A stretch of DNA of 64,000 nucleotides from CAZOZZ01 sp965262425 (GCA_965262425.1 OZ253536.1:2046001-2110000), one strand, 5' to 3'. Numbered from the stretch's first letter, positions 1 to 9,115 are shown. The notes: generated by a model from the sequence alone, not told the origin. A program made the numbers and translations.

Positions 1-609
1 CTTGGAGCAATAAAATCGACCGGTTTCGGGATCTTCTTCATAACTGCCCATCTGGGTGGTCCGCTCGCTTTGCTCAAGAAGCATCCGGCTTCGATTAGGC
101 TCACTTCGGCCCTCGACCATTGGTCTGGGCATCTTTGCGGAAGGAGCGCCACCAGGGGCGGGAGTCGAAGTTTCGAGCGCTGCCTTGAGCATGGCCAGGC
201 GGATCTTCGCCCTCTTCTGCTCGACGGCAACACGAACGGCATGAAACAGGGGGATGTTTCCAAAACGCTCCGGGCCTCCCGTCCCGCCATCAGGCCCATT
301 GGCCTGGTCAAACCAGAAATCCAGACCGGGATCCAGAATCGCAACGGGAACCCCAGGCAGCCTCTCGACAACATCTCGGAATGAGTCGCTGCCACCGTCG
401 TTCTCCTTAGGAACATCCAGGAAAACGATGTCGGCATCCACCTGCTCAGCTCGCGCCGGCGCATCGGAGATCCCCACACAATGGTGGATGAGGAAATCGT
501 TCCCTGTCGAACCCTGGAGCAATCCTCCGAGAAGCCGGGCTTTGTCTTCCCCGCCGCCGGCAAAGAGAGCATTAATCGAAAACCGGGCCGAAGCTGTTTC
601 GGTATTCAT
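1..609 (-). CDS. Sensor histidine kinase-like protein, N-terminal part (receiver-like then PAS), runs off window
   Basis: An open frame of 203 codons begins with ATG at 609 and continues past the window edge. Residues about 10-120 look like a response-regulator receiver fold, with the segment DADIVFLDVP placing a possible phospho-acceptor Asp near residue 65. A helical, charged linker (about 122-150) and a Pro/Ala-rich stretch follow. From about 183, SERTTQMGSYEEDPETGRF resembles the start of a PAS sensor domain. A histidine-kinase core would be expected beyond the edge but is not visible. No clear Shine-Dalgarno precedes the ATG. The gene reads in the same direction as the NarL-type regulator at 1903-2540, so the two were probably one operon before IS630 entered between them. 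Confidence 0.55.
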   Translation of the reverse strand, partial: MNTETASARFSINALFAGGGEDKARLLGGLLQGSTGNDFLIHHCVGISDAPARAEQVDADIVFLDVPKENDGGSDSFRDVVERLPGVPVAILDPGLDFWFDQANGPDGGTGGPERFGNIPLFHAVRVAVEQKRAKIRLAMLKAALETSTPAPGGAPSAKMPRPMVEGRSEPNRSRMLLEQSERTTQMGSYEEDPETGRFYCSK

Positions 610-681
610 GAACCAATTACAACATCGGAAGGGTGCCGCCGTAACTAGGGAAAACCCGGGAATTACAGGTAAACAACCCTA

Positions 682-1832
682 GTGTAGTCCGTCACAGTTA
701 ATGTAACTTATTCAGCTTTCCTACGTCTGAGTATATATGAGGAGAGCACCGACGATTAAATTGGACATTCCTGTGCGGAAGGAACTGGAGCGACTGAGCC
801 GAAGCCGCAGTGTGGCGGTCCGGTTGGCGGAACGATCTCGAATTGTCTTGCTGGCCGCCGGGGGTCTGGACAATCAGGAGATCGCTGCCAAGTTGGACAT
901 CACTCGTCAAAAGGCCGGACGTTGGCGCGATCGTTTCGTTGAAGATGGCCTCGGGGGAATCGAAAAGGACGCTTCCCGCAGTGGACGGATTCCCTCGATC
1001 GGCCGCCGGAAGCGGGCCCGGATCGTGAAGAAGACGGTCGAAGGGAAGCCTCCGAACGCCACGCACTGGAGCCGGTCCTTGATGGCCAGGGCAACCGGCG
1101 TCAGCGAGTCCACGGTAGGGAGAATCTGGCGGGCTCATGGCTTGAAGCCTCATCTGGCACGCACCTTCAAACTTTCCAACGACAAACAATTTGTCGAGAA
1201 GTTGGAGGATGTGGTCGGTTTGTATCTGAACCCTCCGGAAAACGCCATTGTTTTGTCCTGCGATGAGAAGAGCCAGATGCAGGCCCTGGACCGCACGCAA
1301 CCCGGGTTACCTCTGAAGAAGGGGCGGTGCGGCACCCTCACCCACGACTACAAACGCAACGGGACGACCACGATGTTCGCCGCGCTCAATACGCTGGACG
1401 GCTCGATTATCGGGACCTGTATGCCGAAGCATCGTCATCAGGAATGGATCCGGTTTCTCAATCAGATCAAACGTTCCGTGCCGAAAGACAAACAGATCCA
1501 TATCATTTGCGACAACTACGCCACGCACAAACATCAGAAAGTCGTCAACTGGTTGAAGCGCAACACGCGCTTTCATGTGCACTTCACACCGACCAGTGCA
1601 TCCTGGCTGAACATGGTCGAACGCTTCTTCCGGGATCTTTCCGAACAACGGCTTCGGCGCGGGGTTTTCCATTCGGTTCCTGAGCTAATCCAGGCCGTGG
1701 AGGAATATGTCGGGGGTCACAATCAGAACCCGAAGCCCTTCATTTGGACCGCAACGGCTTCCGATATTCTTGAAAAAGTTCAACGTGCCCGAAAGAAGCT
1801 CGATAAGTTACAGTCTGTTTGACGGGGACCAC
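682..1832 (+). mobile_element. IS630-family element, copy 1 (1151 bp)
   Basis: The element starts with GTGTAGTCCGTC at 682, and the reverse complement of its right end is GTGGTCCCCGTC. TA dinucleotides at 680-681 and 1833-1834 flank it. The rejoined target reads CCCTAGGAG, so insertion was at the TA of a CTAG. IS630-family elements are known to duplicate TA, and IS630 itself prefers CTAG. Copies at 50515-54592 (interrupted) and 61880-63030 have the same net length. Confidence 0.93.
737..1822 (+). CDS. IS630-family transposase
   Basis: This 361-residue DDE transposase catalyses cut-and-paste movement of the surrounding IS630. An N-terminal helix-turn-helix region (about 20-115) contains IAAKLDITRQKAGRWRDRF. 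The catalytic triad is visible as LSCDEKSQ (near 175), HIICDNYATHK (near 255) and SWLNMVERFF (near 300), with the last D-to-E spacing expected of the family. The start ATG lies 55 bp inside the left end. The copy at 61890-62975 encodes the same protein. The gene reads opposite to the two-component genes it separates. It appears intact. Confidence 0.95.
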   Translation: MRRAPTIKLDIPVRKELERLSRSRSVAVRLAERSRIVLLAAGGLDNQEIAAKLDITRQKAGRWRDRFVEDGLGGIEKDASRSGRIPSIGRRKRARIVKKTVEGKPPNATHWSRSLMARATGVSESTVGRIWRAHGLKPHLARTFKLSNDKQFVEKLEDVVGLYLNPPENAIVLSCDEKSQMQALDRTQPGLPLKKGRCGTLTHDYKRNGTTTMFAALNTLDGSIIGTCMPKHRHQEWIRFLNQIKRSVPKDKQIHIICDNYATHKHQKVVNWLKRNTRFHVHFTPTSASWLNMVERFFRDLSEQRLRRGVFHSVPELIQAVEEYVGGHNQNPKPFIWTATASDILEKVQRARKKLDKLQSV

Positions 1833-1902
1833 TAGGAGGCCGACAGTTGGCCATAAAGAAGATCCATATCAACTACTTAAGTGGCCGGAATTGACCTGAG
1901 AG

Positions 1903-2540
1903 TCAATCTGATACGATCCCATGCTTTACAGCGAATCGGGTGATCTGGGCGGTGGTACGGAGGCCGAGTTCGTCGGAGATCTTCCGTTTGTGAAACTCGA
2001 CGGTCTTTTCGGAGATGCCGAGCTCGGACGCGATCTCCTTTATGGACTTCCCCTCCGCGACGAGTTGAATGACTTCTCTTTGCCGGTCTGTAGGCTCGCC
2101 CACCGTCTTCGTGGGGTTGGAAGAGAGAAGCAAACTGTCGAGCATGTCCTTGGCGATCAGTGGTGTGACGTAGGCCCCACCTTTGAGCACCGCCCGTACG
2201 GCAATTAAAAGTTCGCGGGCAGCAGATTTTTTGAGAAGGTAGCCGGAGGCACCGGCCCGGAACGCCTCGACGATCTGGGCCACGTCCTCATGGACGGTCA
2301 GGATGATGATTTTCGCCTTCGGATCGGCTCTTTTGATACGACGAGTCGCTTCAATCCCGTTGAGCAACGGCATCGAGATGTCTGCGACGATGATGTCCGG
2401 GCGCAATCGATCCGCGGCTGTGACCAGAGCCCGTCCGTCTTCTACGGTCTCGATAACTTCGAACTCGGCTCCAGTATCGCCTTAACTCCCGAGGTGACAA
2501 CGCCATGGTCGTCGGCCGCCAACACGCGCGCACGCCCCAT
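1903..2540 (-). pseudogene. NarL/FixJ-type response regulator, frameshifted
   Basis: The frame starting at ATG 2538-2540 gives MGRARVLAADDHGVVTSG, the normal start of a receiver domain, but hits a stop after about 32 codons. From about 2466 a second frame continues with EFEVIETVEDGRALV, then RPDIIVADISMPLLNG with the phospho-acceptor Asp, and a LuxR-type HTH (REVIQLVAEGKSIKEIASEL) to the stop at 1903. One missing base around 2466-2468, in the codon after CTG GAG, accounts for the shift. Without it the protein would be about 212 residues, the usual size. It may be true decay or a sequencing error. The next gene in this orientation is the partial sensor kinase at 609, beyond the IS630. Confidence 0.75.
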
Positions 2541-2556
2541 TCAAGTCACCGACCCT

Positions 2557-2630
2557 GGGAGCCTGCGCGGCGGAAGGAATCGACTGCGAAAGAGGTATAA
2601 TCGGTCCATATTTCCCCGATTTTTCGTTTC
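2557..2630 (+). repeat. Dispersed ~70-bp repeat (GAGCCTGCGCGG type), copy 1
   Basis: This matches 13077-13151 over its whole length and 18110-18148 over its first part. Shared landmarks in order are GGAGCCTGCGCGGC, ACTGCGAAA, GGTATAATCGGTCCATAT and CGATTTTTCG. It lies just upstream of the frameshifted regulator. The TATAAT inside could act as a -10 box, but no good -35 box is visible. Confidence 0.7.
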
Positions 2631-2845
2631 TTCCCGCCCTGAGACCCGATGCCCCTGCCGCCCGACCTTTAGAGTCCATCAAAGGCGGCTCGGAGGCTGG
2701 GCGACGCTCCTCGCCGCGATCGAATTGACGGCCCTATTGAAACTAATATAAGCTTCCCGAATCCTGTTGCAAACCATTCTAGTTCTACCACGAATATGAT
2801 GACCGAACGCCGGTCCAAAAGTAAGCCGGTGAAGGAGGATGCTCA

Positions 2846-5353
2846 ATGACAGTTAGAACCACGCGCTACTTTTCGACCTGCCTGGTGGCGGTACTGACCG
2901 TAGTTGCGCTCGTGGGTTCGATCTCGCCGCTCGGAGCGCAAGGTCGATCCACGGATGGCGAAACGCCGACCATCGACGACAAGACCGAGGGCATGCGGAA
3001 GATAGACGGCTACTTCCCCATGTACTGGGACGACAAGGAAGGAAAACTCTGGTTGGAGATCTCCCGTTTCGATACTGAAGTTCTTTACCTTAGGGGTCTG
3101 TCGGCCGGTCTGGGTTCGAACGACATCGGGCTCGACCGGGGTCAGTCGGGAGGCACGCGCATCGTGGCTTTCGAGCGTGTCGGGCCGAAGATCCTGATGG
3201 TCCAGCCAAACTACAGGTACCGGGCCTCGAGTGACAACGTGGATGAGCGGCGCGCAGTGGAGGAAGGTTTCGCCAAGTCCGTCCTCTTCGGTTTCGTTGT
3301 CGGTGCGGAAACGGACGGCCGGGTGATCGTCGACACGACCGACTTCCTGCTGCGTGACGCACACAACGTGATCGGCCGCCTCCGTCGCCAGGGGTCCACT
3401 TACCGCCTGGACAAGACCCGTAGCGCGGTATATCTGCCTAATACGAAGGGCTTTCCGAAGAATACGGAAATGGACGTCACCCTGACCTACACTTCGGATC
3501 AGCCATCGAATCTGGTGGGCACCGTCACACCCACGTCCGGCGCGGTCACGCTGCGGCTCCATCATTCCCTGGTCGAGTTACCGGGGCCGGGTTTTGAACC
3601 CCGGGTAGCCGACCCGCGGTCCGGCGTCGGCGCATTGACCTACCTGGACTATTCCACGCCGCTCGGCGAGCCCATGAGGAAGAGGTTTGCCAGGCGTCAT
3701 CGGATGGAGAAGAAAGATCCGACGGCCGCCATCAGCGAGCCGGTCGAACCCATCATCTACTACCTCGATCGGGGAGCCCCCGAGCCGGTGCGATCGACCC
3801 TGCTGGAAGGAGCGCGCTGGTGGAACCAGGCCTTCGAGGCCGCAGGTTACCGCGACGCATTTCGAGTCGAGATCATGCCCGAGGGCGCCGACAAGATGGA
3901 CGTGCGCTACAACGTCATCAACTGGGTCCATCGTTCGACCCGGGGCTGGAGTTCGGGAGGTTCGGTCACCGATCCAAGAACCGGAGAGATCATTCGAGGC
4001 CAGGTGACGTTGGGGTCGTTGCGGGTCCGTCAGGACTACATGATTGCCGAAGGCCTGCTCTCACCATACGAGAATGGCGACGAGGCGCCGCCGGAATTGG
4101 CCGCGCTTGCCCTGGCCCGCATACGGCAGTTGTCCGCTCACGAAGTCGGGCACACGCTGGGCTTCGGTCACAACTACTACGCGAGTCCGGCCGGCCGGAT
4201 CTCGGTCCTGGATTATCCGCATCCCTTGATCACGTTGCAGCAGGACGGAACGATGAACCTGGACGAGGCCTATGACGTTGGAATCGGAGAGTGGGACAAG
4301 ATCTCCGTCCGGTGGGCGTATCAGGATTTTCCAGCCGGGACCGATGAGAAGGCCGCACTCGAAGACATGCTGGCCGACGCACGGGAACAGGGACTGCTCT
4401 ACATGTCAAACCAGGACGTCGCCGTGAGTCCCCTGGTCCACCAGTGGGCCAACGGAAGGAACCCGACTGCGGAGTTGGAGCGCCTGATGGATCTGCGACG
4501 CGCCGGACTCAACAAGTTCGGCGAAACGGCGATCAAGACCGGCATGCCGCTGGCAACGATGGAGGAGGTGCTGGTTCCTCTGTATCTGCACCACCGATAC
4601 CAGATCGAGGCGGCCGCCTCGGGCCTGGGAGGCCTGAACTACAGCTATGCACTCCGGGGAGACGGTCAGACACCGCTGGAGCGAATACCGGGTCCCCAGC
4701 AGCGTGACATTCTCGCAACGCTGGTGGAAACGATCCATCCTGGAGAACTGGTCCTGCCGGATGCCGTCATCGACAACCTTCCGCCACGACCGTCCGGCTA
4801 CGGACGGCACCGGGAACTGTTCCCGCGCTACACCGGAATGATGTTCGATGTGATTTCACCGGCTGTGGTACTGGCCGAGATCACCGTCGGCCACATATTG
4901 AATTCCGAACGGGCCGCGCGGCTGGTGGAACAGCACGCCCTGAACTCGTCATTGCCCGGACTCGACGACATCATCGACGGACTGCTTGAAGGGACCTTCG
5001 GTATTCGACCTTCCAACAGCTACGAAGCGGAAGTGAGCCGGGCCGTCGAGCGTGTCGTCGTTGAGGGACTCACTCGGTTGGCTGCGCGAGCAAACATGCC
5101 ACAGGCTAGAGCGATCGCAACACTCCGACTGAGTGAGATCAACCGTCGTCTGGCGTCAGGCGAGGGTGGAGAAACATCGGATCAAGCCCACTACGCCATG
5201 CTCGCAACCGATATCGAGCGCTTCCTGACTCGCCCCGCTGAAACGTTCCAGCAGCCGGAAACGCCTGCGGCACCTCCGGGAGCGCCAATTGGCGATCCGG
5301 CATTGAACTGGTTCGACGGTTCCGCGTTGTGGTGTTCGGAGTGGCCGCAATAG
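2846..5353 (+). CDS. Secreted zinc-dependent metalloprotease (DUF5117/DUF4953 type)
   Basis: This 835-residue exported protein probably hydrolyses peptides in the periplasm or outside the cell. A signal peptide spans about residues 1-32 (hydrophobic CLVAVLTVVALVG, then cleavage near LGAQG). The zinc site HEVGHTLGFGHN lies near residue 432 and has the extended HExxHxxGxxH layout. The length fits the bacterial family annotated with DUF5117 and DUF4953 domains. A strong AAGGAGG sits about 9 bp before the ATG, fixing the start. It stands alone and is followed by a stem-loop at 5375. Substrate unknown. Confidence 0.88.
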   Translation: MTVRTTRYFSTCLVAVLTVVALVGSISPLGAQGRSTDGETPTIDDKTEGMRKIDGYFPMYWDDKEGKLWLEISRFDTEVLYLRGLSAGLGSNDIGLDRGQSGGTRIVAFERVGPKILMVQPNYRYRASSDNVDERRAVEEGFAKSVLFGFVVGAETDGRVIVDTTDFLLRDAHNVIGRLRRQGSTYRLDKTRSAVYLPNTKGFPKNTEMDVTLTYTSDQPSNLVGTVTPTSGAVTLRLHHSLVELPGPGFEPRVADPRSGVGALTYLDYSTPLGEPMRKRFARRHRMEKKDPTAAISEPVEPIIYYLDRGAPEPVRSTLLEGARWWNQAFEAAGYRDAFRVEIMPEGADKMDVRYNVINWVHRSTRGWSSGGSVTDPRTGEIIRGQVTLGSLRVRQDYMIAEGLLSPYENGDEAPPELAALALARIRQLSAHEVGHTLGFGHNYYASPAGRISVLDYPHPLITLQQDGTMNLDEAYDVGIGEWDKISVRWAYQDFPAGTDEKAALEDMLADAREQGLLYMSNQDVAVSPLVHQWANGRNPTAELERLMDLRRAGLNKFGETAIKTGMPLATMEEVLVPLYLHHRYQIEAAASGLGGLNYSYALRGDGQTPLERIPGPQQRDILATLVETIHPGELVLPDAVIDNLPPRPSGYGRHRELFPRYTGMMFDVISPAVVLAEITVGHILNSERAARLVEQHALNSSLPGLDDIIDGLLEGTFGIRPSNSYEAEVSRAVERVVVEGLTRLAARANMPQARAIATLRLSEINRRLASGEGGETSDQAHYAMLATDIERFLTRPAETFQQPETPAAPPGAPIGDPALNWFDGSALWCSEWPQ

Positions 5354-5374
5354 AAGCGAACCCCCGGAAGAGTT

Positions 5375-5401
5375 CCGAACCCCGTCCGGGGCGGGGTTCG
5401 G
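5375..5401 (+). terminator. Stem-loop after the metalloprotease gene
   Basis: CCGAACCCCG and CGGGGTTCGG form a perfect 10-bp stem around a 7-base loop, 22 bp after the stop codon. No T-run follows, so intrinsic termination is plausible but not certain. Confidence 0.55.
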
Positions 5402-5476
5402 CGCCTTTCCGCGTGAAAGTGGCCCCATCGCCCTCCCGCCCGATAGAACCATGTCGTAAGGGCAGCGTAGTGTAGC

Positions 5477-5515
5477 GGACAGAGTGTCGGGGCGTCCCTC
5501 CGTGGGCGCCCGCGG
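5477..5515 (+). repeat. REP-like palindromic repeat (ACAGNGTGTCGGGG type)
   Basis: The core CAGAGTGTCGGGGCGTCCC is followed by a GC-rich palindrome. Related units lie at 6130 (-), 42376 (+), 42478 (-), 47531 (+) and, as a short palindrome, 44730. The 5477/6130 pair is inverted, as in a REP doublet, and encloses the nested elements between them. Confidence 0.6.
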
Positions 5516-5537
5516 GAATGACGAAACTAAGGGCCCA

Positions 5538-6054
5538 CTCAAGAATAACGGGTCTTCTGCAGAATTTGTGGGTAAAACCGTCTTCCATCGCCGCTTGAGG
5601 AGACCACGGTGCTCGCCAAGCCTCAAGGCTTCCCTCGCAAGCTCGGCGGCTGCGCCGGCCTTGACCCTCGGCTGCGCTCCGCGGTGTCGGCTGGTGTGGG
5701 CGATGGGGAACGGGGCCTCCGGCGGGGGCTCCGGGCACCGAGTGTAGGCGTCCGACCGAAGTGGGTACTGGAATATTCGCCGTCGAACAAAAGAATAAGG
5801 TACTTTGTTTCAATTACTTATGTGCGCACAGGCCTTTGGACTGCCCACAAATTCTGCGGAGGAGGCAGAATAACTTCACATTTTGGGCATCCCATCTTCA
5901 CGCCATCTTCGCGACCCTTCGCGCCATCGCCATCTTCGGCCGCTCCTCAATCGCAGATCCTCGAAATAGCCGGGCTATTCCTCCGGTCTGCTCAATCGGT
6001 TGCGACCGAATCTGACGCGAATCTGGGCGCCAACTCTGTGAAGTTATTCTTGAG
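5538..6054. repeat. Inverted-repeat element interrupted by MITE copy 1
   Basis: The left arm CTCAAGAATAAC (5538-5549) continues after the MITE as TTCACA (5875-5880). The right arm TGTGAAGTTATTCTTGAG (6037-6054) is its exact 18-bp reverse complement. Without the MITE and one target copy the unit is about 190 bp. Its centre (5884-5940) has direct repeats of CATCTTCGCG/CCTTCGCGCCATC type. No coding potential is seen. Confidence 0.6.
5550..5866 (+). mobile_element. 317-bp MITE, copy 1 (ISL3-like ends)
   Basis: The left end GGGTCTTCTGCAGAATTTG and the right end CACAAATTCTGCGGAGGAGGC form a 23-bp imperfect terminal inverted repeat. AGAATAAC is duplicated at 5542-5549 and 5867-5874 (8 bp). Copies at 27335-27651 and 35388-35704 have exactly the same length. 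There is no transposase. Ends beginning GGGTCTTC plus an 8-bp duplication resemble the ISL3 family (inference). Confidence 0.88.
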
Positions 6055-6129
6055 CGGTCCGCTCCTCGCCCCCCCCGACTCCCTTGATAGGATTTGCCGG
6101 CCTCAGCAGCCCGAGAGTGGATCGCTTTC

Positions 6130-6163
6130 CGCCAGTGGCCAGGGACGGCCACCTCGACACGCT
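6130..6163 (-). repeat. REP-like palindromic repeat, inverted partner of 5477
   Basis: On the minus strand this reads CGTGTCGAGGTGGCCGTCCC followed by TGGCCACTGGC, nearly the same as the unit at 42376. Confidence 0.5.
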
Positions 6164-6180
6164 TAAACGCACGGGTTGGA

Positions 6181-6783
6181 TTACCGTGACCGGAGGATCT
6201 CTTTTATTTCCCAGAAGACTTTCCGACCCCGGTTGTGTCGCATGAACTCGCCCATTCGTTCCTGGATGGCGCGTTCCTGACCCATCTTGTCGAGCCAGTA
6301 CCAGTACAATCTGGGCCGCCCGCCGACGAAGCGGCCGAACTCCTTCCAGTCTTCGTCGTAGAAACCGAAAGCGGGAATAGACATGCTCTGCCTGTCTCCG
6401 TAGAGGTACAGGCTCATCAGATCGTGGTTCTTGAACCGGGCATCTGGCGTTTTCCCGACTTCCTGATACGGGGCGGACTTCCCGTCGGCGCGCTCGTCAC
6501 GTGGGAAGATTCGCACCACGAGGTGTTCGGGATTCAGCGATGCGATCTTCGGAACGACCGGCAGGTTCGTGAACACATCCGGGCACCAGTCTTCACCGAT
6601 GCACAGGATGTACGTCTTCCGATCGAGGCTCCGAATCCACTCCTGTTCGGCATGAGTGAACTCGAGCGCCTCGTAAGCCGCGACGAACTGATCGCGGTTC
6701 CTCTCGGTGCGTTCAAGATACTCTTCCCACGTGTATCCCGACATGAACCGATCGTAATCGACCAGGTTCGCCGTCTCAGCCAT
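6181..6783 (-). CDS. Thioredoxin-family protein (WCPD active-site variant)
   Basis: About 200 residues. The segment TYILCIGEDWCPDVFTNLPV resembles the thioredoxin active-site strand-helix, with a single Cys (WCPD) instead of CxxC, as in the thioredoxin_9-type family. The start is taken as ATG 6783 (MAETANLVDY), inside the end of the upstream DinB gene. The sequence ATGGCTGA makes an 8-bp start/stop overlap, which argues for translational coupling. A longer frame to 6810 exists but would lie within DinB. No signal peptide, so probably cytoplasmic. A redox role is inferred from family only. Confidence 0.75.
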   Translation of the reverse strand: MAETANLVDYDRFMSGYTWEEYLERTERNRDQFVAAYEALEFTHAEQEWIRSLDRKTYILCIGEDWCPDVFTNLPVVPKIASLNPEHLVVRIFPRDERADGKSAPYQEVGKTPDARFKNHDLMSLYLYGDRQSMSIPAFGFYDEDWKEFGRFVGGRPRLYWYWLDKMGQERAIQERMGEFMRHNRGRKVFWEIKEILRSR

Positions 6784-7327
6784 TGGCTTTGGCGGCCTGC
6801 ATCTCGGCAAGTTGCTCCTGCATACGGCGTGTCAGGTGGGGCACGATGCCGACCAGCCGTTCGGCAAGCATGAGCTGACCGCGATGATGCATTTCGTGTT
6901 CCTTCACCGACAGCATCATCTCGAAGCGGCTCTTGCTTGCAGGCTCTGCGCCCGGGGGCATGCCGACGGGCTCGGCGAGGAAGTCTTCGGTCACTCCCTC
7001 GACAAAAGTGGCCCACTTTTCCCCTTCAGACTTGAGTAGCTCGATGATCTCGGCCTTGTTTCTCGGCTTGGCCGCTTCCGCACCCATCTTTTCCATCAAT
7101 GCCGGGAAATCGATCCCTTCGAGGGTGTCTCTCTTTTCTTCCGCATGCACCAGGTAATTGAACCCGTAGGAAAGAGCAATGTGGACCAGCGATTCGGCGA
7201 TGCTCTTGGTACCGTCCGCCGGCACGAAGCCGTACTTGTCTTCAGGAATCTCTTCGGCGATCTGGATCGTGTTGCCGCGAACCGTTCGAAAGCTTGCAGC
7301 CAGTTCACTGGCTCCGTAATAGTTCAT
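6776..7327 (-). CDS. DinB-family four-helix-bundle metal-binding protein
   Basis: 183 residues with the DinB/YfiT arrangement. One His lies near residue 47 (ESLVHIALSYG), and a C-terminal motif HEMHHRGQLMLAERL supplies the other metal ligands. Such proteins are putative metal-dependent enzymes, some of them thiol-S-transferases. The ATG is preceded by AGAGGAGC at good spacing. The stop overlaps the start of the thioredoxin-like gene. The pairing with a thioredoxin-like protein is suggestive of thiol chemistry, but this is inference. Confidence 0.85.
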   Translation of the reverse strand: MNYYGASELAASFRTVRGNTIQIAEEIPEDKYGFVPADGTKSIAESLVHIALSYGFNYLVHAEEKRDTLEGIDFPALMEKMGAEAAKPRNKAEIIELLKSEGEKWATFVEGVTEDFLAEPVGMPPGAEPASKSRFEMMLSVKEHEMHHRGQLMLAERLVGIVPHLTRRMQEQLAEMQAAKANG

Positions 7328-7518
7328 TTGGATGCTCCTCTTAAAAGTCAGAATTGTTGAAGACGGGCCGGTTCGCCCCGGCTCTCTCCACCTTAAGTAT
7401 TTTCTCCCAACGATTCAATTCGAAATTCGGATCACGCACCAGTCGGGACCGGTTCCGAGACCGGTCAGAGGTGGTATACTGCCGCCCCCCCACACACACT
7501 TACAGAGGAGAATAGACC

Positions 7519-7833
7519 ATGATCAGAATGATGGCTCTTGTCGCAACGGCAGTGCTGTTGACGAGCCCCGCAGCCGCGCTATATGCCCAATCCCAGGAAA
7601 CCGGCGAAGAATCGGAGACCGCGATCACCGGGTGTCTGAACCCCGCCGACATGGAGGGCTATTTCGTCATCGAAGACGAAACAACGAACGAGAAAACCAC
7701 GGTAACGGGGCTGCCAAGCCTAGCCCGGCACTCGAACAACCATAAGGTCACAGTGACCGGAGCGATGACGAAAGAACAAGGCAAAGACGTCATGAAAGTG
7801 ACGAAAATTCAAATGTTGGCGGTCTGCAATTAA
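7519..7833 (+). CDS. Small exported protein of unknown function
   Basis: 104 residues with a clear signal peptide (MALVATAVLLTSPAAALYAQ, about residues 5-24). The mature part includes TAITGCLNPADMEGYFVIED and KVTVTGAMTKEQGKDVMKVT, which read as beta strands of a small OB-fold-like domain. A good ribosome site (AGAGGAG) precedes the ATG. The gene stands alone and diverges from dinB. I do not recognise a named family. Confidence 0.7.
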   Translation: MIRMMALVATAVLLTSPAAALYAQSQETGEESETAITGCLNPADMEGYFVIEDETTNEKTTVTGLPSLARHSNNHKVTVTGAMTKEQGKDVMKVTKIQMLAVCN

Positions 7834-7987
7834 CGATCTGGCTGCTTGACGGACGGCCGCCGGACGGGAACAGTGACTTCGACCGGGAGACGTGTGTCGT
7901 CGGTTTCCGGCTCGAGAAGATAGCTGAGTAGGTTGGCCTGGGGCTGGCCCGCCGGCACGAAGAACGTGCCCGCGCAGACTCCTAGGC
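7830..7987 (-). pseudogene. C-terminal fragment resembling an M14-type carboxypeptidase
   Basis: An open reading of about 50 codons ends with TAA at 7830. It contains CAGTFFVPAGQPQANLLSYL and LLEPETDDTRLP, which resemble the C-terminal tail of secreted M14-type zinc carboxypeptidases (from memory of the family). No start codon or catalytic domain is present. The stretch 7988-8284 holds no other recognisable gene. Confidence 0.35.
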
Positions 7988-8284
7988 TGTTTTTCGTGTT
8001 GCCATGAAATCTCGTTCTCCCGACCAGAGGCCTGTTGCCACGGCAACCGGTTCTATTTTCTTGTCTTCTCTGCGCCTGTGCACCTCTGTCGTAAGAAATC
8101 CCGCTGCTCCGCGCCTTCGAACTGATCGGTGAATCGGGATCTGCAGGACGACAACCGGTGTTAAATCCGGGCTAATCAGGTAGAATCGATCCGTGATTGT
8201 ATGGCCGGGCTGGTTTCAGCGCGAATGCCATTTTAACGGCAACCGGGTCTCGACGGGAGACGACTGGTTAGGAGGTTTCGAGTA

Positions 8285-9115
8285 ATGAAATTTACGAGGC
8301 TGCTGGTTCTGACCATGATGGTCGCAGTCGCGGTACCGGCACTGGCCCAGAACGACATGGAAGCGCCTCGTCCGATCGATGCGCTCGATAGTGTCTGGAT
8401 TGAAGAGCTGACCTGGATGGAGGTGCGTGATGAACTCGCCGCCGGCAAGACGACCGCCATCATCGCCGCGGGCAGCCTGGAACAGAACGGACCCTACGTT
8501 CCCACGGCAAAGCATGCCTACGTCCTTCGAGCGACGGCGGAAGCGACCGCTCGAAAGCTCGGTAACGCGCTGATCGCACCGATCGTCCGGTACGAACCCG
8601 GGTCGCCGGATAGTCCGAGATACCCCGGGACGATTCCGGTTCGGATGGAAACTTACAAGGCGATCCTCACCGACGTGGCGTCGAGCTTGAAAGCTCATGG
8701 CTTCGAGCACATCATCCTGATCGGAGACAGCGGCGGGAACCAGCGTGGCCTTGACGAAGTATCCCAGGAGTTGACCGCGAAATGGGACGGCGGACCGACG
8801 TCGATTCATTTCGTCAGGGAGTACTACGACAGCTGGCAGGCGTCGGATGGGGCAATTGAGGAAGTCACCGGACAGGCGGAAGTTTCCGAGGGCATCCACG
8901 ACGACTACAGCGTCAACTCGATCATCATGACGGTCGACCCGGAAGCGGTACGATACGACCAGCGCGTCGCTGCCGGCAAGGCGTCGATTAACGGCATCAG
9001 CATCGCTCCGAAGGAACGAACGATAGCAAACGGCAAGAAACTCGTCGATATCCGGGCCAGTGCCACGGTCGAGGCGATTCGCCGGATACTCGGAGCTTCC
9101 TCAAGCAACCAGTAG
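8285..9115 (+). CDS. Secreted creatininase-family amidohydrolase
   Basis: 276 residues with a signal peptide (LLVLTMMVAVAVPALAQ, residues 5-22). Creatininase-fold motifs are recognisable but altered. IAAGSLEQNGPYVPTAKH replaces the usual GSxEQHGPHLPxxTD, and HGFEHIILIGDSGGN replaces HGFxxxxxxNGHGGN. GIHDDYSVNSIIM occupies the C-terminal metal-ligand region. The altered ligands mean metal content and substrate cannot be predicted. A GGAGG stands a few bases before the ATG. The gene is followed closely by the Na/Pi symporter gene. Confidence 0.8.
   Translation: MKFTRLLVLTMMVAVAVPALAQNDMEAPRPIDALDSVWIEELTWMEVRDELAAGKTTAIIAAGSLEQNGPYVPTAKHAYVLRATAEATARKLGNALIAPIVRYEPGSPDSPRYPGTIPVRMETYKAILTDVASSLKAHGFEHIILIGDSGGNQRGLDEVSQELTAKWDGGPTSIHFVREYYDSWQASDGAIEEVTGQAEVSEGIHDDYSVNSIIMTVDPEAVRYDQRVAAGKASINGISIAPKERTIANGKKLVDIRASATVEAIRRILGASSSNQ

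Noticed and set aside
5609..5866. About 100-codon frame inside the 317-bp MITE, present in all copies
   Set aside because: It runs through the terminal repeats into different flanks in each copy, has no ribosome site, and resembles no protein.
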